DNA of 6,647 nucleotides, taken from the NCBI GenBank assembly GCA_028684405.1, contig JAQUGA010000140.1:1-6647 (forward strand), read 5' to 3'. The stretch comes from Bacteroidales bacterium (GTDB taxonomy: Bacteria; Bacteroidota; Bacteroidia; Bacteroidales; WCHB1-69). This document shows positions 1-6,261 of the stretch, in pieces. Under the pieces are notes generated by a model. It had not been told where the DNA came from. It saw only the letters and a list, made by a program, of their open reading frames with translations, and did not search any database. A program made the translations under genes and the position numbers. How positions within the stretch are numbered: the stretch's first letter is position 1; every line of letters begins with the position of its first letter.

Positions 1-869
1 GTTTCAGCAGTTATTGAAACAGTTACAACCCATGCTTGAGTCGTGGTTCCATCTTCTGCAGTTACATTATACGTAACTGGAGCTGTGAAATCATTGGCAG
101 TGGTTCCACTTACTTGAGCAACAGCACACACTTTTGCAGTTGCACCTGTGGATAATGTGAAAGTAGGAACTAAAGCAGTAACGTCTGTTCCAGAAGGTAC
201 CGTTAAAGCCACTGTATGAGCGGTAGCATCAACAATGCCAGTAACAGCAGGAGATGTTAAGTCAAAGGTTAGGATGTCAGTTTCAGTTGAGGCAGGATCA
301 GTAGTTACTGTTACAGTTACAACCCATGCTTGCGTTGTTGTTCCGTCTTCTGCAGTTACATTATACGTAACTGGAGCTGTGAAATTATTGGCAGTGGTTC
401 CACTTACTTGAGCAACAGCACCCACTTTTGCAGTTGCACCTGTGGATAATGTGAAAGTAGGAACTAAAGCAGTAACGTTTGTTCCAGAAGGTACCGTTAA
501 GGCCACTGTATGAGCGGTAGCATCAACAATGCCAGTAACAGCAGGAGATGTTAAGTCAAAGGTTAGGATGTCAGTTTCAGTTGAGGCAGGATCAGTAGTT
601 ACTGTTACAGTTACAACCCATGCTTGCGTTGTTGTTCCGTCTTCTGCAGTTACATTATACGTAACTGGAGCTGTGAAATTATTGGCAGTGGTTCCACTTA
701 CTTGAGCAACAGCACCCACTTTTGCAGTTGCACCTGTGGATAATGTGAAAGTAGGAACTAAAGCAGTAACGTCTGTTCCAGAAGGTACCGTTAAAGCCAC
801 TGTATGAGCAGTAGCATCAACAAGGCCTGTAGCAGCTGGAGTGGTTAAATTAAAGCTTAAGATATCGTT
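1..869 (-). repeat. Tandem array of three 294-bp (98-aa) Ig-like repeat units
   Basis: The units read on the minus strand as 869-576 (residues 524-621), 575-282 (622-719) and 281 to the window edge (720 onward). The period is exactly 294 bp, so frame is kept. Positions 208-478 and 502-772 are identical over 271 bp. Units 2 and 3 differ at only about 8 of roughly 250 compared bases; three of these change the protein (two Asn/Asp swaps and Gly to Cys at residue 771). Unit 1 matches unit 2 almost perfectly except over its first 16-18 codons (about 817-869), which diverge sharply. After about residue 806 the linker of unit 3 differs from those of units 1 and 2 (VSITAE instead of VTVTTD), so the array may end or change type just beyond the window. 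Such near-identity suggests recent duplication or gene conversion. Confidence 0.95.
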
Positions 870-2438
870 TGCAGTGCTTGCTACTTTGGTTTTTAGACCC
901 ACAACTGGTACTCCATCATAAGAATACCAACCCCAAGTTGAATTTACTTTTAAGTAAGCAACTCCAGCAATAGAATTGTCTCCAGCAAAATCACCATCAG
1001 AACCAATAGAAAGAGTGTCTGAACCCATTGTCCCCGTAATTGCAAAAGTTGCAGCCAAAAACTCATTAGCCGCTACTGTATATGGAGTGGTAAATGCAAG
1101 AGTTTTTATGTTGGGAGTTCCTGAATAAGCCATAGCAGATACTGGAACAACTGCAGTGGAAGCAACCAATGTTTTTGCATTGGTCGTTATGTTTACTTTG
1201 TACAATTTTCCCTGAATGGATGGTGTTCCGTGTGATCTATATATAGGAACTGTGATAGAATCAATTCGATCAGCTGTTTTGAAATGGTAAGTAGCACCAT
1301 ATTCCATGCCAGAAGCTGCTGGAGCACTTGTGCCAAAGCTATAAGAATTAACCAGAGAATTGACATTTAGTGTTCTCCAATATTCAGAAAGCTCAGAATA
1401 TATAGTCATTGTGTCACCAATGTTATTCAGTGGATTGGCGTCAACTTCGGTTTGGGTATAGGAATAGGCTATTTTGTATTCCGTAGAAACGGTTTCAATA
1501 GGAATAAACCTAGTCCATAATGTATCTTTTGCAAAAGGTGCTAAAGAGGGAATCGCAGCACTAGTAGCGGTATAAGTTCCTGCATTTACATTTATATTCA
1601 TAGCTACATTCGTTTGAGCAAGAAGTCCAATATTTTCCAATGCTCCGCCGCAATAAATGGTGTCCAATTGTTTTACAGGAACAACCATGAAATAATCCCA
1701 GCCATTCATGTCAACATATGAACTTCGTGCTGCAATATCATTGTTTTCAATACTTTCAATTAATAAATCATCAATGAGCCACCAATATCCACAACCTGCG
1801 TTTGTACCCATAGAACTTGGGCTATAGAATGTGAACTTGACATAAACAGTAGCCTGATTTCCGGCTACTGAAGATATGTTAATTTTTGTTGTTTGGCCAT
1901 TTGCTGTGTTTTTATTGTTTGCAAAAGTAGCATGTACTGGGAATTTAGTCCAAGTTGTGCCATTGTTGCTCACATAAACAAAAGTACTGTCATAAAAACG
2001 TTTATAATATTCCTGAAAACTTAAACTGACATTCGGGTGTCCTGAGCAGTTAATTGCTGTGACATTTTGAATACTTGCAACTTGATTTCCAGTACAATCA
2101 TTATCTGAATCAAAAAAAGCAAAACCATTCGCTGCAGTTGTAGAGGTAAGTGGTCCGCCAGAAAAATCGCCAATTGGACCAACCGTATTAATTTGCCAAT
2201 TACCAGTTCCTGCTGTATTAGTCATCAACCAATCAGCAGGATTTGAAAAATCATTGCTCCAGATTAGTGCTTTGGAGGTGCTTGCTTGTCCATATCCTGT
2301 TTGGGAAGGACTGATAGTTCTCATTTCTGTGTTTTTCGCCCGATGAATTTCTAAATTCTTTAGACCTTTTTGTTGTTGTGCAAAACTTGCATTTCCAAAA
2401 ATCAGAAACGCTATTAATGCGTAAGTAATTTTTTTCAT
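1..2438 (-). CDS. Large secreted repeat protein, probable T9SS surface protein/adhesin (3' end missing)
   Basis: The reading frame is open from the ATG at 2438 to the window edge (812 codons plus 2 bases), with no stop; the C-terminus lies outside. Residues 1-20 form a Sec signal peptide (MKK, hydrophobic core, cleavage likely after ASFA before QQQ). Residues about 58-230 resemble a choice-of-anchor J/MAM-like beta-sandwich: it opens with WSNDFSNPADW, contains FVYVSNNGTTWTKFP, and closes with GYWWLIDDLLIES. Residues 231-523 are beta-rich without a domain I can name firmly. From residue 524 come three 98-residue Thr/Ala/Val-rich repeats resembling DUF5018/Cry22-like Ig domains, each with a VTAEDGTTTQAWVVTV strand. 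Proteins of this layout in Bacteroidota usually end in a T9SS sorting domain; that is inference, because the end is not visible. A role in adhesion or as an extracellular scaffold is plausible but unproven. No catalytic motif was recognised. The start is supported by the signal peptide and by a -7 box about 50 bp upstream. Confidence 0.85.
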   Translation of the reverse strand, partial: MKKITYALIAFLIFGNASFAQQQKGLKNLEIHRAKNTEMRTISPSQTGYGQASTSKALIWSNDFSNPADWLMTNTAGTGNWQINTVGPIGDFSGGPLTSTTAANGFAFFDSDNDCTGNQVASIQNVTAINCSGHPNVSLSFQEYYKRFYDSTFVYVSNNGTTWTKFPVHATFANNKNTANGQTTKINISSVAGNQATVYVKFTFYSPSSMGTNAGCGYWWLIDDLLIESIENNDIAARSSYVDMNGWDYFMVVPVKQLDTIYCGGALENIGLLAQTNVAMNINVNAGTYTATSAAIPSLAPFAKDTLWTRFIPIETVSTEYKIAYSYTQTEVDANPLNNIGDTMTIYSELSEYWRTLNVNSLVNSYSFGTSAPAASGMEYGATYHFKTADRIDSITVPIYRSHGTPSIQGKLYKVNITTNAKTLVASTAVVPVSAMAYSGTPNIKTLAFTTPYTVAANEFLAATFAITGTMGSDTLSIGSDGDFAGDNSIAGVAYLKVNSTWGWYSYDGVPVVGLKTKVASTANDILSFNLTTPAATGLVDATAHTVALTVPSGTDVTALVPTFTLSTGATAKVGAVAQVSGTTANNFTAPVTYNVTAEDGTTTQAWVVTVTVTTDPASTETDILTFDLTSPAVTGIVDATAHTVALTVPSGTNVTALVPTFTLSTGATAKVGAVAQVSGTTANNFTAPVTYNVTAEDGTTTQAWVVTVTVTTDPASTETDILTFDLTSPAVTGIVDATAHTVALTVPSGTDVTALVPTFTLSTGATAKVCAVAQVSGTTANDFTAPVTYNVTAEDGTTTQAWVVTVSITAE

Positions 2439-2480
2439 TTTTTTTCAATTTTAGTTTGTAAATAATTTTTTTAGTTTGTT

Positions 2481-2496
2481 TATTTTTGCAAAAATA
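2481..2496 (-). promoter_or_regulatory. Palindromic -7 box upstream of the repeat-protein gene
   Basis: TATTTTTGCAAAAATA is a perfect 16-bp palindrome. On the minus strand it supplies TATTTTTG (2496-2489), matching the Bacteroidota -7 consensus TAnnTTTG about 50 bp before the ATG at 2438. The same box is read on the plus strand at 2481-2488. I see no clear TTTG-type -33 element at the usual distance on the minus strand, so the promoter call rests on the -7 box, its position and the lack of another candidate. The minus-strand leader is A-rich with no Shine-Dalgarno motif. Confidence 0.5.
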
Positions 2497-2604
2497 GTCT
2501 TTTAATTTATACTTTGGTGTTTTTTTTCGAATTATTGAAGAGAAATATTTTATTAAGAAATGATAATGTTAATATTTAAGCAAGGTTTCGTTATTTAAAT
2601 TTAT

Positions 2605-2645
2605 AAAAAAAACCATTCTGAATATAAAAATATCAGAATGGTTTT
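2605..2645 (-). terminator. Intrinsic terminator of the aminotransferase gene
   Basis: A perfect 13-bp inverted repeat pairs 2609-2621 with 2633-2645 (arms AAAACCATTCTGA and TCAGAATGGTTTT) around an 11-nt loop. On the minus strand the stem is followed by a U run from the A tract at 2605-2612. It begins 22 bp after the aminotransferase stop codon. The plus-strand reading has only four T after the stem and then GGAGG, so it looks directional. It should separate the aminotransferase transcript from the downstream repeat-protein gene. Confidence 0.85.
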
Positions 2646-2667
2646 GGAGGAAAACAGAAATTTTTTA

Positions 2668-3870
2668 TTACTTCAATTTTTCCAATGCTTTTTTAATTCT
2701 TGCCACTGCTTCAATTAATTTGTCTGTAGAAGTTGCATATGAAAGTCGGATGCAGTCTGGGTCGCCAAATGCACTTCCAGGAACCAAAGCCACTTGTGCT
2801 TCATAAAGTAGATAGAAACATAAATCATTGCCATCTTTAATGTCGTATTTATCATATTTTTTCCCATAATAGTATTTTACATCTGGGAAAAAATAGAATG
2901 CACCTTGGGGCAAGTTTACGTGTATATTAGGGATTTCTTTTAATAAATTAAACATAACGTCTCTTCTTTCCATAAATGTTTTTCTCATTTCATGAATAGA
3001 AGCATCGGTAGCAGGATTAATCTCCATGGCTTTTATTGCCGCTCTTTGCGAAATAGAAGAAGTTCCTGACGTAATTTGTCCTTGTATTTTATCGCAGGCT
3101 TTTGCAATAGATGCTTGTGCTGCCATAAAGCCAATTCTCCATCCCGTCATGGCGTATCCTTTAGAAACTCCATTAATGGTGATAACTTGATCTTTTATGG
3201 CTGAAAATTGAGCCAAACTTTCATGTTTGCCTTCAAAATTAATATGTTCGTAAATTTCGTCTGCCATTACAAATACATGTGGATGACGTTCTAAAACTTT
3301 GGCAATTCCTGCTAATTCCTCTTTTGTATAAAGCATTCCCGTTGGATTTGAAGGACTGCTAAACATTATAAGTTTGGTTTTTGGAGTGATGGCTTTTTCC
3401 AACTGCTCTGGAGTAACTTTGAAATTGTTTTCAATGCCACAGCGTACAAAAACGGAAGTTCCTTCTGCTAACTTTACAATTTCTTTGTACGAAACCCAGT
3501 AGGGAGTAGGGATGATAACTTCATCGCCAGGGTTTACTAATACCATAACCGCATTGGCGATGGATTGTTTTGCACCGGTAGAAACAATGATTTGATCCAT
3601 TGTGTAGTCCAAGTTATTATCGCGTTTTAGTTTTTCTACGATTGCTTTGCGTAATTCTGGATAACCAGGTACGGGAGAATAGTGCGACCAGTTTTCATCG
3701 ATGGCTTGCTTTGCAAACTCCTTAATAGGTTCTGGAGTGTTAAAATCAGGCTCGCCAATACTTAAACTGATGACGTCCATTCCCTGTGCTTTGAGTTCAC
3801 GCGCAATACGTGTCATGGCTAAAGTTTCTGACTCAGCCATTTCGGTTACTCTTCTTGATAAAAATTCCAT
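2668..3870 (-). CDS. PLP-dependent class I/II aminotransferase, aspartate aminotransferase type
   Basis: A 400-residue fold-type I aminotransferase, full length for the family and cytosolic (no signal peptide). Visible family landmarks are the N-terminal SIGEPDFNTPEPI segment (about 37-49), STGAKQ (97-102) near the cofactor phosphate, Trp125 stacking on the PLP ring, SNPTG with Asn175, ADEIY with Asp204 and Tyr207, the Schiff-base lysine Lys237 in GVSK, GWRIGF with Arg245, and Arg375 in IRLSYA, which should bind the substrate alpha-carboxylate. The pattern fits subgroup Ib aspartate aminotransferases (AspB/AspC-like), which exchange amino groups between aspartate and 2-oxoglutarate; related enzymes also accept prephenate or other substrates, so specificity is inferred. 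I chose the ATG at 3870 (MEFLSRRV). An in-frame ATG at 3987 adds 39 Lys-rich residues unlike the family, and a -7 box (3910-3917) lies inside that extension. It is divergent from the flavoprotein gene and followed by a terminator. Confidence 0.93.
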   Translation of the reverse strand: MEFLSRRVTEMAESETLAMTRIARELKAQGMDVISLSIGEPDFNTPEPIKEFAKQAIDENWSHYSPVPGYPELRKAIVEKLKRDNNLDYTMDQIIVSTGAKQSIANAVMVLVNPGDEVIIPTPYWVSYKEIVKLAEGTSVFVRCGIENNFKVTPEQLEKAITPKTKLIMFSSPSNPTGMLYTKEELAGIAKVLERHPHVFVMADEIYEHINFEGKHESLAQFSAIKDQVITINGVSKGYAMTGWRIGFMAAQASIAKACDKIQGQITSGTSSISQRAAIKAMEINPATDASIHEMRKTFMERRDVMFNLLKEIPNIHVNLPQGAFYFFPDVKYYYGKKYDKYDIKDGNDLCFYLLYEAQVALVPGSAFGDPDCIRLSYATSTDKLIEAVARIKKALEKLK

Positions 3871-3909
3871 GCTATAAATATTTATTGTTATTTTTTTCAA
3901 ACTTCGATA

Positions 3910-3936
3910 CAAAGTTACTAATATTTCAATAGGCAA
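3910..3936 (-). promoter_or_regulatory. Promoter of the aminotransferase gene
   Basis: On the minus strand TAACTTTG (3917-3910) matches TAnnTTTG, with a TTG (3936-3934) 16 bp upstream inside the sequence CCACCTTGCCT. Transcription would start near 3903, leaving a leader of about 30 nt to the ATG at 3870. This placement argues against use of the ATG at 3987. Confidence 0.55.
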
Positions 3937-4066
3937 GGTGGTTTTTTTGTATTTCTTCATTTCATTTTTTTGTTTGTAAATCATCATATAGAGAGGTGTT
4001 TTCGAGCTTTTTATTTTGTTTTACAATCAATCAAATTTTAAGTACTTGATTTTTGCCACCTTGCCT
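3931..4066. repeat. 11-bp inverted repeat flanking the divergent promoters
   Basis: AGGCAAGGTGG at 3931-3941 and its exact reverse complement CCACCTTGCCT at 4056-4066 sit 114 bp apart. Each copy reads CCACCTTGCCT toward its own gene and lies just upstream of a -7 box (16 bp from the TTG to the box on the minus strand, 13 bp on the plus strand). The motif is GC-rich within a strongly AT-rich spacer. It could be a shared regulator site or part of the upstream promoter element; the sequence does not decide. Confidence 0.6.
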
Positions 4067-4084
4067 TTTAAAATTGTATTTTTG
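4051..4084 (+). promoter_or_regulatory. Promoter of the flavoprotein gene
   Basis: TATTTTTG at 4077-4084 matches the Bacteroidota -7 consensus. A TTTTG at 4051-4055 lies 21 bp upstream, and a second TTG (4061-4063, within CCACCTTGCCT) lies 13 bp upstream. The start would fall near 4091, giving a leader of under 20 nt before the ATG at 4109. An ATG at 4096 is out of frame and not used by any long reading frame. Confidence 0.5.
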
Positions 4085-4108
4085 CTTTTTAAATAATGAA
4101 AAATTCGC

Positions 4109-5326
4109 ATGAGAATTGCTATTGTCGGTGGAGGTGCTGCCGGTTTTTTTGCCGCTATTAATGTGAAGGAGAATTATCCTGAAGCATATGTTGTGATTTT
4201 CGAAAAATCATCCTCTGTTCTTTCAAAACTAAAGATTTCTGGCGGAGGAAGGTGCAATATTACCAATGCTGCTAAATCCATCAATGAACTTTCAAAGGCT
4301 TACCCCAGAGGTGAAAAAGCTCTTAAAAAAATGTTTCAGCGGTTTAGCAATGTGGATGCCATGGAGTGGTTTCAAAAACGGGGACTTCCTTTGACAATTC
4401 AGCAAGATAACTGTGTTTTTCCTGTTTCCCAAAATTCTCAATCAGTTATTCATTGTTTTTTAAACCTATGTGAAAAACTAAATATTGCAATCAAGCTAAA
4501 TTCGGGGGTTCGTTCATTGCAAATGCAAAATGATAAATTTATTCTTGGTTTTCAAGATGGAAATCGAGATTCAGAAGAATTTGATTTTGTTATTGTTACC
4601 ACAGGCGGTTCGCCCAAACCTGAGGGATTGGATTGGTTGAAAAAACTCGGTCACGAAATTTCTACACCCGTGCCTTCACTGTTTTCTTTAAGTATTAAGG
4701 ATCAGAAGTTAAACAAACTTATGGGGATTGTGGTGGAGGATGTAGTTTTGAAAATTCAAAGCGAAAAGTTCAGTTCAAACGGAGCTTTGTTGATTACCCA
4801 TTGGGGCATAAGCGGCCCGGCAACGCTCAAATTGAGTTCATTTGCAGCTCGTTTTATGAATGAAAAAAACTACGCTTTCAAACTTCTGGTAAATTGGGTG
4901 GGAGGTCGAAATGATGAGTTGATTGTCCAAGAGTTATGGAATATTTCACAGAATCATCAAGCTAAAATAATGACCAATTATCGACCATTTAATTTGCCAA
5001 CAGCTCTTTGGCAATCGATTTTGGATAAATGCAATATTTCGCATTCTAAATTGTGGGGAGATTGCGGGAAAAACGATTTTAATAAAATTGCCAATTCACT
5101 GAGTTGTGACATTTATTCTGTTGCTGGCAAAACCGCTTTTAAGGAAGAATATGTTACATGTGGCGGGGTCAGTTTGAGCAGTATTGATTCGAAAACATTG
5201 CAAAGTAGTTTTTGTAAAAATCTCTTTTTTGCAGGCGAAGTTCTAGATATAGATGGAATTACCGGAGGGTTTAATTTTCAGGCAGCATGGACTACAGCTT
5301 ATATTGCTTCGTTTTTAGGGAAATAA
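4109..5326 (+). CDS. FAD-dependent oxidoreductase, YhiN/HI0933/BaiN family
   Basis: A 405-residue flavoprotein, close to the roughly 400 residues usual for this family (Pfam HI0933_like). The N-terminal Rossmann motif IVGGGAAG (5-12) with Glu32 ending the second strand binds the ADP part of FAD. The family signature SGGGRCNITN spans 44-53, a second dinucleotide-contact segment VTTGG is at 163-167, and the C-terminal block runs from CGGVSLSSID (351-360) to FFAGEVLDIDGITGGFN (373-389), which closes over the flavin. The insert between about 190 and 340 is expected for the family. There is no signal peptide, so it should be cytosolic. Members are annotated as NAD(P)/FAD-dependent oxidoreductases; the physiological substrate is unknown for most, and the bile-acid role of clostridial BaiN should not be transferred here. 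The ATG start places the FAD motif at residue 5 as in homologues. It is divergent from the aminotransferase, with no clear terminator in the 98 bp after it. Confidence 0.93.
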   Translation: MRIAIVGGGAAGFFAAINVKENYPEAYVVIFEKSSSVLSKLKISGGGRCNITNAAKSINELSKAYPRGEKALKKMFQRFSNVDAMEWFQKRGLPLTIQQDNCVFPVSQNSQSVIHCFLNLCEKLNIAIKLNSGVRSLQMQNDKFILGFQDGNRDSEEFDFVIVTTGGSPKPEGLDWLKKLGHEISTPVPSLFSLSIKDQKLNKLMGIVVEDVVLKIQSEKFSSNGALLITHWGISGPATLKLSSFAARFMNEKNYAFKLLVNWVGGRNDELIVQELWNISQNHQAKIMTNYRPFNLPTALWQSILDKCNISHSKLWGDCGKNDFNKIANSLSCDIYSVAGKTAFKEEYVTCGGVSLSSIDSKTLQSSFCKNLFFAGEVLDIDGITGGFNFQAAWTTAYIASFLGK

Positions 5327-5385
5327 TTTTCAAACTGTATTTAGAAAAATCGTTAATAGGTAAGTCAAGATTTATACATCTATAT

Positions 5386-5403
5386 TATTTTTGATTACAT
5401 TTG
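5386..5403 (+). promoter_or_regulatory. Two closely spaced -7 boxes before the GYF membrane-protein gene
   Basis: TATTTTTG (5386-5393) and TACATTTG (5396-5403) both match TAnnTTTG and are offset by 10 bp, roughly one helical turn. The ATG at 5425 follows within 21 bp of the second. No TTG is visible 17-23 bp upstream of either box, so these are weak or regulator-dependent candidates. The leader before the ATG is A-rich (AATAAAAACAAA). Confidence 0.4.
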
Positions 5404-5424
5404 TGATAAACTAATAAAAACAAA

Positions 5425-6249
5425 ATGTATCATTTTTTTTATTTTGCCAACAATCAGAGTTACGGCCCATATTCTAAAGAGCAAATTCTGGACTTAAACC
5501 TTCCCGATGATACCCAAATTTGGGATAATAGAACCAAGGATTGGAAAGAATTAAAGTATGTTTTTGGAACAAACTTGGTTTCGGAAAATACGGACATTAA
5601 ACTTGATATGTCAGAAATGGACTGGTTTAGGTATGTCAATATTGGAAAGACTTCCAACTATATTGAAAAGAAGATTCGAAATTATAAAATTTCTTTCTGG
5701 TTTATGTCGGTTTTTCTTGTTCTACAGATTGGAGTTATTGGATACACATATCAGAGATTCTCTTATTATTATCCGATTTTCGATATTGAAAATTTTCTTT
5801 CCATGATTGGAATTATGGGTTCTTCTTTTATTTTAAGGTTTGGCTTTTTGATTTCAGGCTTAATCTTTTTAATAAATTTATGTGAGATAATTTATTATTC
5901 ATGGAGGATTTCTGAGCCCAATCGTGATAATGTTAGCGGTTTAAAAGTCATTGGATTTTTATTTATACCATTTTACAACATTTATTGGGTGTTTTATGTT
6001 TTTTCAAACCTACCCAAATTTTTGCTTTCTAAGGCTCAACAATGGGGACTCTCAAATTCAGCTTCTATTTCAGAATCCCTGGTAATAACAACATCGATTG
6101 TAGCAATGCTATCGCTCATTCCATTTATCAATTTCTTTGTTTTTGTCCCTTTTTTAGTTTTGTCGTACATATATATACTGAAAATTGCCGATTATACGCA
6201 TTTGCTTTATCGTCAAATTGAAATGAGTAAAAAGAAATCATACATTTAA
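5425..6249 (+). CDS. Membrane protein with N-terminal GYF_2-like domain
   Basis: A 274-residue protein in two parts. Residues 1 to about 48 look like a GYF_2 domain: an aromatic first strand (YHFFYFANNQ), the YGPYSKEQI motif at 13-21, and tryptophans at 33 and 40 (QIWDNRTKDW). Such domains are thought to bind peptides or partner proteins. A charged linker (49-88) leads to hydrophobic segments at about 89-110, 127-157, 172-192 and 217-255, the last long enough for two passes. The segment FIPFYNIYW (180-188) is typical of GYF_2-linked Bacteroidota membrane proteins, some assigned to DUF4328. There is no cleavable signal peptide, so it is probably an inner-membrane protein with a cytoplasmic GYF domain; that topology is inferred. 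Function is unknown. It lies 98 bp after the flavoprotein gene and 12 bp before a secreted peptidase-like gene, which suggests co-transcription with the latter. Confidence 0.82.
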   Translation: MYHFFYFANNQSYGPYSKEQILDLNLPDDTQIWDNRTKDWKELKYVFGTNLVSENTDIKLDMSEMDWFRYVNIGKTSNYIEKKIRNYKISFWFMSVFLVLQIGVIGYTYQRFSYYYPIFDIENFLSMIGIMGSSFILRFGFLISGLIFLINLCEIIYYSWRISEPNRDNVSGLKVIGFLFIPFYNIYWVFYVFSNLPKFLLSKAQQWGLSNSASISESLVITTSIVAMLSLIPFINFFVFVPFLVLSYIYILKIADYTHLLYRQIEMSKKKSYI

Positions 6250-6261
6250 TAATATTTTTAT

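Noticed and set aside
1..869. CRISPR-like or IS-related interpretation of the repeats
   Set aside because: The 294-bp units are contiguous without unique spacers, fully coding in one frame, and have no inverted ends or transposase. They are protein-domain repeats.
2251..2448. 65-residue minus-strand reading frame overlapping the repeat-protein start
   Set aside because: It overlaps the signal-peptide region of the large secreted protein in another frame, and its composition resembles no known protein. It is a shadow.
2497..2604. Possible small RNA or small gene between the palindrome and the terminator
   Set aside because: This A/T-rich stretch has no convincing reading frame or stable fold. 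The plus-strand -7 box alone is not enough to call a gene.
4027..4051. Short inverted elements (AATCAA/TTGATT and AAGTACTT) in the divergent spacer
   Set aside because: They are short and A/T-rich, matches expected by chance; the 11-bp GC-rich inverted repeat next to them is the stronger signal.
5460..5657. 65-residue minus-strand reading frame
   Set aside because: It lies wholly opposite the GYF domain coding region, which has recognisable motifs. It has no promoter or family features.
5558..5806. 82-residue plus-strand reading frame
   Set aside because: It is an alternative frame inside the GYF membrane-protein gene, with no independent evidence.
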